Assembly: GCA_003254905.1 (NCBI GenBank)
Contig: QANU01012846.1
Location: 170,332 to 234,331 of the forward strand
Source of the DNA: Nissolia schottii
Taxonomy: Eukaryota > Streptophyta > Magnoliopsida > Fabales > Fabaceae
Reading direction: 5' to 3'
DNA length: 64,000 bases
Positions 12,011 to 24,452 of the stretch are shown here, in pieces (position 1 is the stretch's first letter; every line of letters starts with the position of its first letter). The translations under genes were made by a program, and so were the position numbers. The notes beneath the pieces are model-generated. The model made no database searches. It was not told where the DNA came from and was given only the letters and a program-made list of their open reading frames with translations.

Positions 12011-13385
12011 TCTGATTCCGATGCTGTGAGAGAGAGAGAGAGTAACAGATAATGGATACTGCTTCAATGGCGGGGGAGAGAGACACCTCTCTCTACTCTC
12101 TAGTGGTTACTGATTTGTGACCCTTCAGCGTCACGCCCTTTTCTTTCCAAATTTTTTCATTTGATTTATTAGATATTTCTTTTCTTCTTTTTTTTTTGGG
12201 TCGAAGATTTTCGGCAGAATTTGGGCTTGCCCTAGTTTTAAGGCCCAATAAGTGGCTATTATAAGCATCGGCCGTTGGCCTTAATAGGCTTGACATATAG
12301 GCCCAAACCAAACAATAACCTGCTGGGCCCACCCTCTTAAATTTGCGGCTACTCTATCAATCCTATTTGCTCAGTTTGAAACCCAATAGTTTGAACCAAA
12401 AAAAAAAGGCTCGTAACCCAATAGCTTATCAACCACAAAAAAACTGCAACATAGAGGCAACCAGGATAACTCGAGTCGCGCGCCTGCCTGAGTGTCAGTA
12501 GTTGTATCCCCAACCCCATGCGCCCCAGTAAAACCTTATTTTAGTCTTTTAGAATAGGGGGATAGAGATATTGAGATTTTTTTATATTTTTAATATCTTA
12601 TTAAAATTGAGATAAGTAAATAAAAGAAAATTGGTTTAAGGAGACATAAAATTAGGATTTAAAAGGACACACAACGCAGCCTATTAATCATTTTTATGTT
12701 AGTTTTTTAAAACGTTTATCACCAACTTAATTTTTTAATGATAAAATCAATTCGTATAACAATTGTATATAATATATAGACCATGGACCCATAATAATAG
12801 AAGACTACATGAATCACAAGTTTGACCTAGCTAGCATGTCTAGTGGCTCAGCTGGCACGAACATTAATGGGGTTTTTGATATTTATAGGGCCAAAGCTCA
12901 GGTACCCAACTCCACCCTACAAATTTAATATTGTTCCATACACTTATGTATCCATGAAATATGCAACTCACAAAGCAAATAGAATGTGGCCAACAAGCTT
13001 CTGGCTATGAAAACCTTATCAACTTATACCATATCTTTTATCTTACAAGCATAAGATATATGTGTTTGTCTGTGTGCCAAAAAAGTATAATGTGTTCATC
13101 TAAATGAAACTAACTCATTTATTATTTTTTTCTTGAAATTTTCTAACATTATCTTGTTTCTCGTAATCTACTAAGTTCATACTCGAATTAAAGGGATTGG
13201 CTCATTTAGTCAGACTTTGATTTATGTGTTATCATGATTTAGGTTCAGTTAGTTATTATTAGATTCTTAAGTATAATGTTTGATAAGTGATCTCAAGACA
13301 TAAAAATGCACAGTTTTCACCATTTAAAATGTGAGTTAGTCACAAACATATAAGAGAAGACACTTTGTCTACTTATTTTTATTTA
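12011..13385. other. Promoter side of the BFA3-like gene and AT-rich spacer
   Basis: Bases 12011-12060 contain a GA/CT-rich leader (GAGAGAGAGAGAG near 12030) expected just upstream of the minus-strand ATG at 12010. Beyond it the DNA is AT-rich without a gene, and no divergent partner gene was recognised. Confidence 0.4.
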
Positions 13386-13514
13386 GGGTGCGTTTGTGAG
13401 TTAGATTTAAAAGAGAAATTAAAGGTTTTTGAGGAGTTTAATTATGATTTTGACATGTAAAAGTCATTATTAAGCATCTCCTACCCCTCTTAAACTCAAC
13501 TTGAAAACACACTC
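13386..13514. mobile_element. Tourist-like MITE, copy 1 (129 bp)
   Basis: The copy begins GGGTGCGTTTGTGAG and ends GAAAACACACTC, imperfect inverted ends, and is flanked by TTA on both sides (13383-13385 and 13515-13517). It shares the core TTATGATTTTGACATGT and the same ends with copies at 44460-44592 and 50644-50810. TTA/TAA duplications point to the PIF/Harbinger-Tourist group. Confidence 0.75.
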
Positions 13515-16500
13515 TTAGAGACTAAATCTTTTCACATTTTTAATGGCAAAAAATCAGGAATAGGTCAAGACCAAATTGAAACTTTTGTCTACATGAATTT
13601 GTTATAGCAAAATTACATATTTGGATTCTCTCGTCTGAGCTTTAATAAGAACATTATTATATTAAGAGATATAGACATAAATAATTTAACTAGGTGAAAT
13701 TCTCTTAAACTTTGTGAAGTCCGTCTCCCCATATTAGGATTTGTTGTCATCATATGGTAATTTTGCAAGATTGGGGACCTTTTTAAAAATTTACATTTGT
13801 GTTGGCTATTTTCAAAAATTGATTTTACTAATACTGATTTCAAAAGAAAAATAATAATAAAAAACCAAATGTCCACATTAAGAATTGCATGCACTTGACA
13901 CAAAGCTGAAATCGGCACAACAGAAGCCGATTTAAGAGCTTCGTTGACCGTGTCAAGAGACACAAAAGCAGACATAATGGGACTACCTCAAATCAGGTTC
14001 TAAAATTCTGATTTCAGACCGATACAAATGTTAATGATTTTATTGGCCCCTAATCATGCAATAACCCACATTGATACATACAAATGTGAATAACCCCCCA
14101 TATTACTAGGGAAGGAAACTAATCTCTCCAATATAAACACGATTACACGATTGTTATTCTAACTAACATGTTTTTTTAGAAAATAATCCAAGGTCTTCTC
14201 CTTATCGAAGCATGTCTACTATTACACCATTTAAAGCCTAATTTGAGTGTCTCAGTCTATTTTTTTTCATAACATAACTAAATAATATTCAAATAATTAG
14301 GTTGAGCACAGTTTGTAATTAGCTAAGTATTTTGAACATTTAGTTAAGATTTTGATCTTTATCAGTTTGTCCAGAGAGGGTTACATAACTAAAGATATAT
14401 CCATTTCAGTAAATTCAAACTCTTAATAGATTAATTACTATTTCTGCAAGGTAATATGCCCTTGATGATGAAAAAAACACGAAAAAAGGAATATCATATT
14501 CAAAACTAACGCGAGACAATATCCTACTATGTAGAGTTACAGTGTTCCTTTCTTGTAGTTTACCTTTTGTATGGTGACAACTAGCATATTTTCCACAATA
14601 TCTTGTTTCCAGAGATTCTGAAAGTAGATAAGCCGTATCGAGTCTTAAAAAAGTGTTTTCTGTCGTTTAGTTTGGTCGACTTCAATAATCTGTTCCCCCA
14701 CTTTCGTTCTTGCACTTCCCATTTTTTGCTTACTTTGGACAATTATTAATATCATCAAAGCGGAGAACAAAGTCTGCAACAACCACGTTTTTTGTAATTT
14801 GCTTTGAAAATTGATGAGAAAGCTATAAAGCCACAACGAAAAAAGTTGAAATCAAAATAGAAAGAAAAGGTAGGACAAGAAGCACTATAATACTATTTGT
14901 TCATACTTTATATGTCTTCCCTTAGAAACGCAACTAAGAAGGTTCATTAACACCAACCACCCCATATTCGATAATCGAATCTAGACTTACGACAACTATT
15001 AATGATATCAGCGAATTTTGAGTGACTCATAAATGTTGAGATTTCAATTTTAAGTATAAATGTGAAGTCTTATGTATGAATGATAATGTGGTAGGCTTAG
15101 TCAAATTTTCTAATACTCATCTCAGTTCCATTCGTTCATATCTTGTCTCACTCTTTGTCTTATGTCTTGACGAGTCTTTATTTTTTTGTCCTATACCCAA
15201 ATTCGCAGATATGTATTTGCCTCTACCCGTTTTTACATTTTTTTTTTCTTTGCTCCTTAATCACCTGACTCATTGACAAGATTTTGAAAAAATTAACACT
15301 TTCTATATACAAACTACTCTAGAATCTAGATTATATAAATATGTGTATGGACAAGATTAAATTTTAAAAAGAAAATATATCATAACTAATTTCAACTCAT
15401 TAATTATTTCTCTCTCCAATATAATATATTTTATTTTTAAGATTTAATCTTAAACATACAAATATAAACTAATGATTAAAAATCCCCTCTCAAATTCTCA
15501 CATAAAAATGAAAAACAATTCTCACATGAATCATCCCCCAGTGTTACCTAAGATGAATACTATAGTATGTTCTAAAAAAACAACGGAGGTATAGTACCTT
15601 TGTTTTTTAACCAATCAAAATGATTTTTTTTTCGCTTAAGCATTTTAAACTTACTTATTTTTTGTTACCTCTTTGTCATCCCTACCTTCATTTGTTGGAA
15701 GGCACCGTAGCATTATTCACCCTTACGTTTTATTTTTGTTGTTGAAAAAAATTAGAATATAGTTGAGCATATCCAAACTAGAATTTAGACTCACGATTTT
15801 GAGTCAATGTGTAATGTGAGGTTCACTTTTTATAATTTCTACTTTATCCTATTAGTTTAGGTTACGTTTTTAGTGTGTCTCTCGTGAAGAAGTACTTTGA
15901 GTGTGCATCATGTTAATCTATCATGGACTTATGTGTTTTACCATTAATTATAATATGATTTGAATCTAATGATTAAAAATGAAAGAGTCTTATTTATTAT
16001 TGTGAAACTTAATGAAGAAGGTCTTCTTATGTGTCAATAAATTTCAAGTTGCTTTTACTTTTCATATTTTATAAGAGGATGGCTTTACCCCTAATGATAA
16101 ATCAACTTTCCTTTTTTTCTATTCCTATTCTCCCTCAATGTATCACCAGCTCCTCCATTCAACCCAGCACCACCACCGCACGCAGGAAACAGCTCCACCG
16201 CAAGCCACTGTCCACCACCGTGAAACCCTGCTCGGAACCCCTCAGCCACGCACCACTCCTCCGTTAATTGCGTCACAACGGAGCATCCTATATTTAGTCG
16301 CGATGTCGCCATTCCGACCACCACCTCCGACTAGTAGCGACTAAGTTACGTGGGGGCTTGGCGGCGCGGCTGGGGTTGCGAAAATGGGTTCTAGGTTTAA
16401 TGACGGAGATTTGCAGTGACCAAGATCGACAAGGATGAGTGGCAGACGTGTCTTCGAGGCCATCTGTCTAACTCTTGTTGCCTATCTAAAAGCGAGATAA

Positions 16501-19500
16501 CCTCTAATTTATGTTCTAGGCATTAACCCTGTCACAATTGGCAGATTTCTTTTTCTCTCTTCTGGTTTGTAAGTGCTTTTTTTTTTTTTTGGTTATAAGT
16601 TAAACATAAGAGATAATGGCAACCAAAAGAAAATTTGACTTTAGGCAAGGGATAGAATAGTCCTTGTACAATTATTGAATTAAGAAGGTAAAAAAAGAAG
16701 AGAAGGAAACTTGTTATTTTAAGTTACTTGAGATGTATATTCAATGCATACCTTTTTAAGACACTAGAAACCTGATCATTAACTAGTTTAAATATTCCTG
16801 CTTATTGACTCTCATTGCCATTTTAGTCCACAAAAACTTTGGTGACTTCAGGCGAAATTAATTCCATTAGCGTGATGACATTTTGAACACAATGATGATG
16901 AGTTAGAAGACGAATAAGAAGAAAGGATAAAGTCACAAATATTTAAAATAAAAAAGTCCTTTAATAAGGCTCGAAACCATTGTTCCAAAAAAGTAATGAA
17001 ATGCATATGACATAAGAAACACGATACAAACAATAATAGAGTAATGCTAGTTGTATGACTAAAATATTGTTAATTATATTGTTAACTCATGATCTATATA
17101 ATAAAATTGAGTGCACAAATTTTTACATATTAATGTACAAATTTTTTTTACACACATACACAAATTTTTACAAATATAATATTAAATCAAATTAGATCTA
17201 ACATATTAAATAACGAAAAGTAATTGTTGCACTCTTTTTTTGTCTTCTCACTCATACTTTAAGTACGTGGATTCACTCTCTACTTTGCACAAACATTTTA
17301 AAGCATATACACAAACTTTTGAACTAACGTGCACAAAATTTTCAATAGCAAAAAATACAAAATATGACGGAAACGTAAGCGAAAATGGAGAAAAATACTT
17401 TTGTGTTCACATGCATAAACTTTTGAACAATAATGCACAAACTTTTAAACAAGTATGCATAAATTTTTCTATACACATGCACAAACATTTAAAAAACAAA
17501 AAATAACGAATATGATAAAACGAAAATGAAAACTTAGATTCATAAAAAATAAAATGAAAACGAAAAAAATAATGGGAGATTAGAGAAAAAGAGAAATAAA
17601 ATAAAAAATGAAAAAAAAACACATATTAAAAAGAATAAATTATACAATAACTAATAAGTTGTACAATAATTAACGAATTATGGGGTTGTACACAAAAACA
17701 TTTCTCGCAATAATATATGTCAGGAACTTGTGAACAATAATATATATGACAATAATATCTGTCATTAGACAATACTTTAAATTTAGGCAATGATACAAAC
17801 TTTATATAGGAAAAAACTAGAAAGAGTTCAGCCTTCTTTATATTAAAAAAATGTTCTTTATGAGGTATGGTGCCATCACAATAATTGATGGTTTAGAATG
17901 TCACATCATATATAATAGACCAAAAATAAAAATTAAAAAACGTGACTTTACTTTGGGACATTTTCAATACATCTTTCAGCTATTATATATATAGATCGAA
18001 AAAAGATATTTAAAATTCTAATTCTGAACTTCTTTTATAGAGACACCTTGTTGCTGGGGCTTCTCTGGCTTTGCCTGCTTGTTTGTCCTAATGGCCTCAG
18101 TTTTGCATTCTCACATGCCATGCTAGGCACAGCTTTTCCCATTATATAATAGATATCATCAATAGTAGTGTACAAGCAACAAAATGCAGAGTACGTAATA
18201 GATATAAATGAAATTATTAGCCCCTACCATTTCCTTTTTTTTAATGTTAGTCCGTGTAGTTTTTTTATTTATAAGTTAGTCCTTATATTTTCATATTTTC
18301 AAATTTTAATCATTGTCGTATGGTAATTAGGGATGGCAAAATGAGTTGGCTTGCTGGCTGAAGTGGATTTGAAGTGGCGTGATATGGATTGCCTTGCGGT
18401 AAAGATTAATTTTATAGATAGTATAATTAAACTATTTTTTTTCTTTTAAATAGTTACGAAGTTCTAAAAAAAATTTCAACAAATTGCTACGTTGAATCTG
18501 AGTACACCACCAATTCTTAACTGCGGATAAGTTATATGGGATAAAATTTTATTGAATTTTTCCGTGAAAAAATTCTATCTTTTTTCTTAAGAGAATTGAT
18601 AATATATTATAAAAAACTTGTTACGTTGAATTTTCTTTGTTTAATGTTGGAAGAGTCTCGCCACATCTCAAATTCGAACGGAATTATTTCTGATAAGAAA
18701 ATATTTGCGGTTTAAAAAGAAAATTTCTTCTCATGGGATAAAAGTATCTCCCTTATAGAGGGAAAAGCGTTATTCTTTATCTTGTAATACATTGACATTA
18801 CATACAAAAGAGGATGCACGAATGATAGCGAAAAAGAAATGGTCTCTCTTACGTGAATTTCTCATGATGTGTAATTTTTTACTTTATGTTATGTATAAAT
18901 TTTAATTTTATAATTAATATGAGAGTCACACATGACTTGACAATGTCACGTAAAAAATTCACATATGAAAAAAACTATTACCTACTAAAAATCATGTAAA
19001 TAGAAGCGCAATAAGGAGGAAGCTTCGTTCTCCAGAAGCTGACATAGCTTCTGCACCCCCACCTCTCCACCTCTCTCTCCTAAGATCATAATTTACCTTC
19101 GTGAAAGGAGGGTGGCAGGTTCGGAGCAGATCAATAAAGGGAGAGCAGATTAATGCATGCCATGCCTCCAGGTTCAGACAGACAAATCACAATGAAAGTG
19201 GAAGCTTTTCCTATATATTTACTACAACAACAATATATATACCCCCCAAATCAAATAGCCAACTTGCTTGCTCCCCTCATTTTAGACTTTGGTATTAAAA
19301 ATAGAACAGCTCGTCCAAATTTATTTTTTTTTTGTCCTCTACGTTTTAATATGTTTTAATTTTTTTAAAAGTACAAAAATATAAAAAAAATTTGACTGTG
19401 TGATTTTATCTACCTATGTTATCCTTAGTATTAAACCCAACTTTTTTAAAAAAAGAATCCACGCGGAAAGAGAGAGAATAGAGTAACATAATACCTATCT

Positions 19501-19886
19501 ACGGCATTCATCCAGAGATTTCTAAAAGTCAGAGAAAACACACTTAATACTAAGTCCTGTCTCCTGTGAGCTTAGCTGTACCCCTCTCTCTCTCTCTCTC
19601 TGGACCATGACCCCTTAAAAGGCCCATAATTCTTTTGTCTCCGTACCCCTTGTTCTTTCAAAACCAATCACTCACACACACTCTCTCTCTGTACACTCAA
19701 CTCTCAAAGAAGCAAACCATCAAACACAAGGGGGGCGCACGCTCAAAAAAGGACCAATCACACTCTCTAAACGCTCAACTCTCAGTAGCAAATAATCAAA
19801 CACAAAGCGCGCATACTAAAAAAAAACCCAAAAAAAAAAAAAGCAAAATCAAAAACACAAAGCCACAGAAGATAGAGATACAGATC
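13515..19886. other. Long AT-rich intergenic region before the B-box gene
   Basis: Mostly low-complexity AT-rich DNA with no supported gene. Points of structure are a GC-rich island at about 16140-16460 with no recognised protein in any frame, an AT-rich repeat patch at 17080-17480, and a stretch at about 18230-18340 resembling transposon ends (spaced AGTCC words). The last part, including a (CT)n run at about 19582-19601, is the probable promoter and leader of the B-box gene. Confidence 0.5.
17080..17480. repeat. AT-rich degenerate repeat with TGCACAAA words, small patch
   Basis: The words ATGCACAAACTTTTAAAC, CATGCACAAACATTTAAA and close variants recur at spacings of about 25-35 bp. The same words build the larger array at 36100-36760, so both patches probably come from one repeat family. 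Confidence 0.6.
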
Positions 19887-21867
19887 ATGAAGATCCAGTG
19901 TGATGTGTGTTACAAGGTAGAGGCCTCAGTGTTCTGTCCTGCTGATGAGGCAGCTCTGTGCCATGGCTGTGACCGTACAATACACCATGCCAACAAGCTT
20001 GCAGGCAAACACACGCGCTTCTTCCTCCAACATCCCAATTCTAAAGATTCCCCTCTTTGTGATATCTGCCAAGTAATGACTCTTTCTCTCTTATAGCTAC
20101 TTCCATTTTCTTTGTTTCTTTGTTATCAATTAACTTTTCAATAATACGTGGTAATAGGTTAGTTGCCCCTTAACCATGTGGTTGGAAGTTTGGTGCTCAC
20201 TGAAAATAAAAAAATATTTCATGACCAAACATTGAATGCACCCAAAATATTAACTCTTGCCATGTTTGTTTTAATGTTACATGCTATATGTATGCATATA
20301 TGACTTTTATGATGAGTAAATAGTATAAAATATTCATCAAAGAGGGTTGTATCTTTCCTTCTTACATTACCACCACGAGTTGTGAATGATTTATGTATTC
20401 TCATCTTAGTGAATAATTTATAAGTATTTTAATACACATTATATAAAAACATATTTTTGATTGAGGCTAACCTTTCTCCCAACCTCCACTTAAATATTTA
20501 TTTTTTAAAAAATAGTTTAAAATTAATTTTGATGCATGCTAATATATAATCATATCATATCATCGAAATTATTTCTCACATGTATGATGCATACAATGAT
20601 TCATGACTGATTAATAGTATAAAATAATCTAAGTACATTTAACTCAGCAACAAAATTAACAAATAATAATATAATTATTGCAGGAGAGGCGTGCATACAT
20701 ATTTTGCAGAGAAGACAGGGCAATACTATGCAGAGAATGTGACCTTGCAATGCACGGATCCAATGAACATACCAAGAAGCATAACAGGTTTCTTCTCACA
20801 GGTGTAAAGCTCGGCGATTCTTCTGCTTCATCTTCGGACCCGACATCATTTTCCTCGGATCATGGCAACACAGATAGTGCAACTAGCTCTGAAGCAAGAA
20901 CCTCTCGCTCTAGAGTGAACAATAATCACTACATGGGTCGTGACACGGGTTCGGTTTCAACAAGCAGCATTTCTGAGTACTTGATTGAGACCATACCCGG
21001 TTACTGCATGGAGGACCTATTTGATGCTTCATTTCCACCTAATGGTTTCTGTAAGGTTTGCTTTGGTGCACCTTAGCTTATAATATAATGTTAGACTATA
21101 TACTATTTATCACTTGTCATATAAATTATTGCATAGAAGTATAGAAAGATAAATAAATTAATGACTCACGAAGTTGAGGTGCTGAATAATGAACTCTCCC
21201 TTTTTTCAGTTTATTTGTCAAATTAGGATTTGTTTCTTTGGTTTCCAATTTATTTGTCAATTCTGAAAATAAGATATTATTTTTTTTTCCAAATAATACT
21301 TTTTGTATAGTTATTGAGATTATATATTGTTGAGATCAGATAAATTAACTTTTTTAAGATATGTGTAAATAATTATGAAAATCATCTATTATTTTTTAAT
21401 TTATGCGTAAACTATAAACTAAAATGTGGGGTTTAGATAGTTTATATGATGTCATAAGTTTCAACTTCAGTGCCACCCATGAAATAATAACTAAAATATC
21501 AGAATGAGTAACTAATACAATGAACAAATTTTTTTTCTTGTTAATGGAGTATACAAGAGCTTTTCTATTTCTTTCATCCGGTATATAACAACTTTCGAAT
21601 GATAGGGTGGTGGTGTTTTTTCAGGATTACTATGACAACCAATCAATGTTTGAGGACCGGAATCTTCAAATAAGCATGTGTTCGTTTCCATTGGAAGCGT
21701 GGTCACCACAATGTTCCCAAGTTAGATCCCCTCAGCTTAGCACTTCTAATAATCTGCCCTACATTGATCATTCCTCAATTGGGGTTAAGCAAATGCCAAA
21801 AGCTAACACTGCCGAAGGAATACACTCCAATTGGAGATACAATGAAAAAAGTAAACGCTCTCGTTAA
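19887..21867 (+). CDS. Double B-box zinc finger transcription factor, BBX20-like
   Basis: BBX20-group proteins are nuclear regulators of light and brassinosteroid responses. Three exons (19887-20072, 20684-21055, 21625-21867) join in phase 0 to 266 residues. The start MKIQCDVCYKVEASVFC is the canonical beginning of B-box 1 (residues 5-47). B-box 2 follows across the first intron (CDICQ | ERRAYIFCREDRAILC, about 57-98) with the conserved HTKKHNRFLLTGVKL tail. A serine-rich linker leads to SISEYLIETIPGYCMEDLFD, the conserved mid motif of BBX20-22. No CCT domain is present, as expected for this clade, and a C-terminal VP motif was not recognised. Exon 2 has two overlapping donors; only the one at 21056 keeps the frame. 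An upstream in-frame ATG at 19635 gives a low-complexity extension unlike the family and was not chosen. Confidence 0.93.
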
Positions 21868-24452
21868 TCTCAACTACGTTAACCTGTTGGGAAAATGTTC
21901 TCTTCTTTTTGTTTTCTGCATTTCTTTATCATTTATTTATAATTTTTTTCCTTTTTTGGTTCTCTTATTCATTTGCAATTTTTGTCCCCATCTTCTCATC
22001 TAAAGGCAGGGTATGGGGCTCTTATTTTTGTGATTTTTCTTTTCTTTCTTCATTTATTCATGAGCACGAATCACCCGCCTAGATTTAATAATACTAATGT
22101 TTTTCCCTAATAAGATACTCCATTCAGCTAACAGCTCTTACCATTAGCACTTTATGACCAAAAAGGTCTTGACATCATTAAAAGGCTATCCGTATAACAT
22201 GCCGTTAATTTTAATAATTGACAGTAAATGCTCATAAACGACCGACAGTTGCGCATGCCTGCATGGTTGGAAGATGCCCTTGCTTGATTGAGATGGAAAA
22301 ATTCTTGAATTTGTAAAGAGGATATTTCTTCTCACACACATCACATTTAATATTGAATATGTATAAAGTAATATAGTGCTACTCTTCATCCGTTGAATAA
22401 AAAGAAAAGTAATATAGTACTGCTAAGTATTTCTTTTGGTTAATAATCTAGTTAATGTTAGAAAAAGTAATGTATTCCTAAAACAATTGCTAAAACATAT
22501 TTAATGTTTAATGCCATGCCCATGACATTCATTGCTTAATAAAGGGATATTTCAAGTATAGTGATGAATACATATTGGGAAAGGTTGAACGAACTCCGCA
22601 TGCTTCAAATATGACTAAAATAAAAGTTGAAACTAAATCTTAATGTATATTACTTAAATTTTTCACCACTTAATTAATCCTAGTGGCTTACAAGTTAATT
22701 GGACTTAAGTCTTCGAAATAGAATATCTTGATTTTATGAGCTGAAGACGATAACTTAGATCGCTAGTGTTAAATATCATAATATTATTTACATAATTTTC
22801 AGCTAGCATTCGGGTTAAATTGAAGTTGATGAACATTATGTCACCACGTAATTATCTTGAGCAAATTTGATTAAAAAAATCTGTCACATTAATTATATTT
22901 TGCATCACCAAAAAAGTATTGAGTGAAGCATAGAAAGTAAACTCAAATATTAAATACCCAAAAGCCATATAAACTGAAACAATGGAATCCAAAATTTAGT
23001 TTGTGAAACTGGAAAAACTAAAATGTCAAACAAAGAGTCTTAGATTGCATACAACTTTCTTTTTACATGAGAAAAACAAATCGCATGCAATGATAATCCC
23101 AAATACGTTCAAAACCCATGTTTTTCACACCATGACTAGAACTCGTGCCGAATCTCTTATGTTCAAACTCACTTAAGAGCATAGTATACCAATGCCACCG
23201 CCTCAACATTTAAGTTTGACCCAACCTAATCAAGAACGCGACCGCACTTAAACACCTTTTGTATGGCTTTTCCCAAGAGACCAGAATCACGTGATTCTAT
23301 AATGGTCGGTCCATATGGTTTAAAATTAATATCAATAATCAATTACTTCAGCGTAAAGTAAGGTGAGTCGTCCGAGCATGGGTTTTGGTTTTTTCTTATT
23401 CCCTCTCAGGAACATTTGCTGCTTAAAAGTTATCAGAGTCAATCCGGTTAGCTAGTCTACTGGAAGAACTTTTAAAGCGAGACATCTAAATCTATCCGGC
23501 TATGAGAACGGCAGATAAAATAGATCTTTAGATCAAACAGATTCTGACGGATTTGGATCCCTAGAGTTAGGAGGGAAAAAACACACACAGCAGCAGCAGC
23601 TTCGTACAGTTGACACAGTCCAACGGCTCTATATTTCATAAATATGTCATGAAAATATAAGGATCGATATACCTTCAATTGAGTAAGCCTCCCGAAATTA
23701 GTTATATTTTTCCTTTTTCCACTAGCCTAATAGGCATGTTGAAGATTGCAGTCATTAGACGTTCAGCATAAGAATTGTGAACTCCAGCAGCACCTGCAAA
23801 ACAGTATCAAATCCTTCCTAGAAAAGAGTTTTGATATTTCAGAAGACAAGCTTGTGTGACGAAGAAATAACAATCCCTGCATCATAATCTTAATGGACAG
23901 AGGGAAGCAGTATGATACTGGACAGCAGGGGACATAATGCAAAATCGAGTAGCAAGGCACATAGTAGAAAAAAAAAATGCAAAAACAAACCAAAAGTTGC
24001 ACGGGTTGCAGGAGAGAAGGAAAAGGAGGAACCTCTGTGTTCTTATACTCTGCGAAAAACATACAGGATATACAACAAAAATCAGCTGTATTACATAAAC
24101 ACGCATTGTGTGTATGTACTTCCAGAGTTGTTTACACCCTTCAGTTTTCCATTTTACATTCTTTCTCCCCACCCCTTTGGCTCCCCCTATTATTATACAG
24201 TTTCCAGGGGTAGAGTAAAGAAAGTAAGATATCGATATACCTTTCGAACAGTTTTACATACAAGCAACTAATAAAAGAATTGCACCCGTAACTGCATGGA
24301 AATATTAACTCAAATGAGAAAAAACCCTGCAAAAATTTGGACAGCCAAAATGAAAGCAAGTTATAATTTAGTACTTGCAGGTTGTGGCATTTGAATATGG
24401 CTCATCGAAGTGTTATAAAATGAAAATTGCAAAAGACCTCTGTTAAGAAGGG
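21868..24452. other. 3' flanks of the B-box and kinesin genes, no further gene seen
   Basis: The two genes converge on this interval. It holds the B-box 3' UTR on the left and the kinesin 3' UTR on the right (bases below 24453). Between them is AT-rich DNA in which no coding region was recognised; short frames near 23760-24360 have no domain and sit in probable kinesin 3' UTR. Confidence 0.5.

Noticed and set aside
19635-19886. Upstream in-frame ATG extending the B-box protein by 84 residues
   Set aside because: The extension is low-complexity leader translation; B-box proteins of this group begin directly with MKIxC, which is the ATG at 19887.
23760-24360. Several 70-120 codon frames on both strands
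   Set aside because: Region downstream of the kinesin stop, probably 3' UTR; no domain and no consistent strand.
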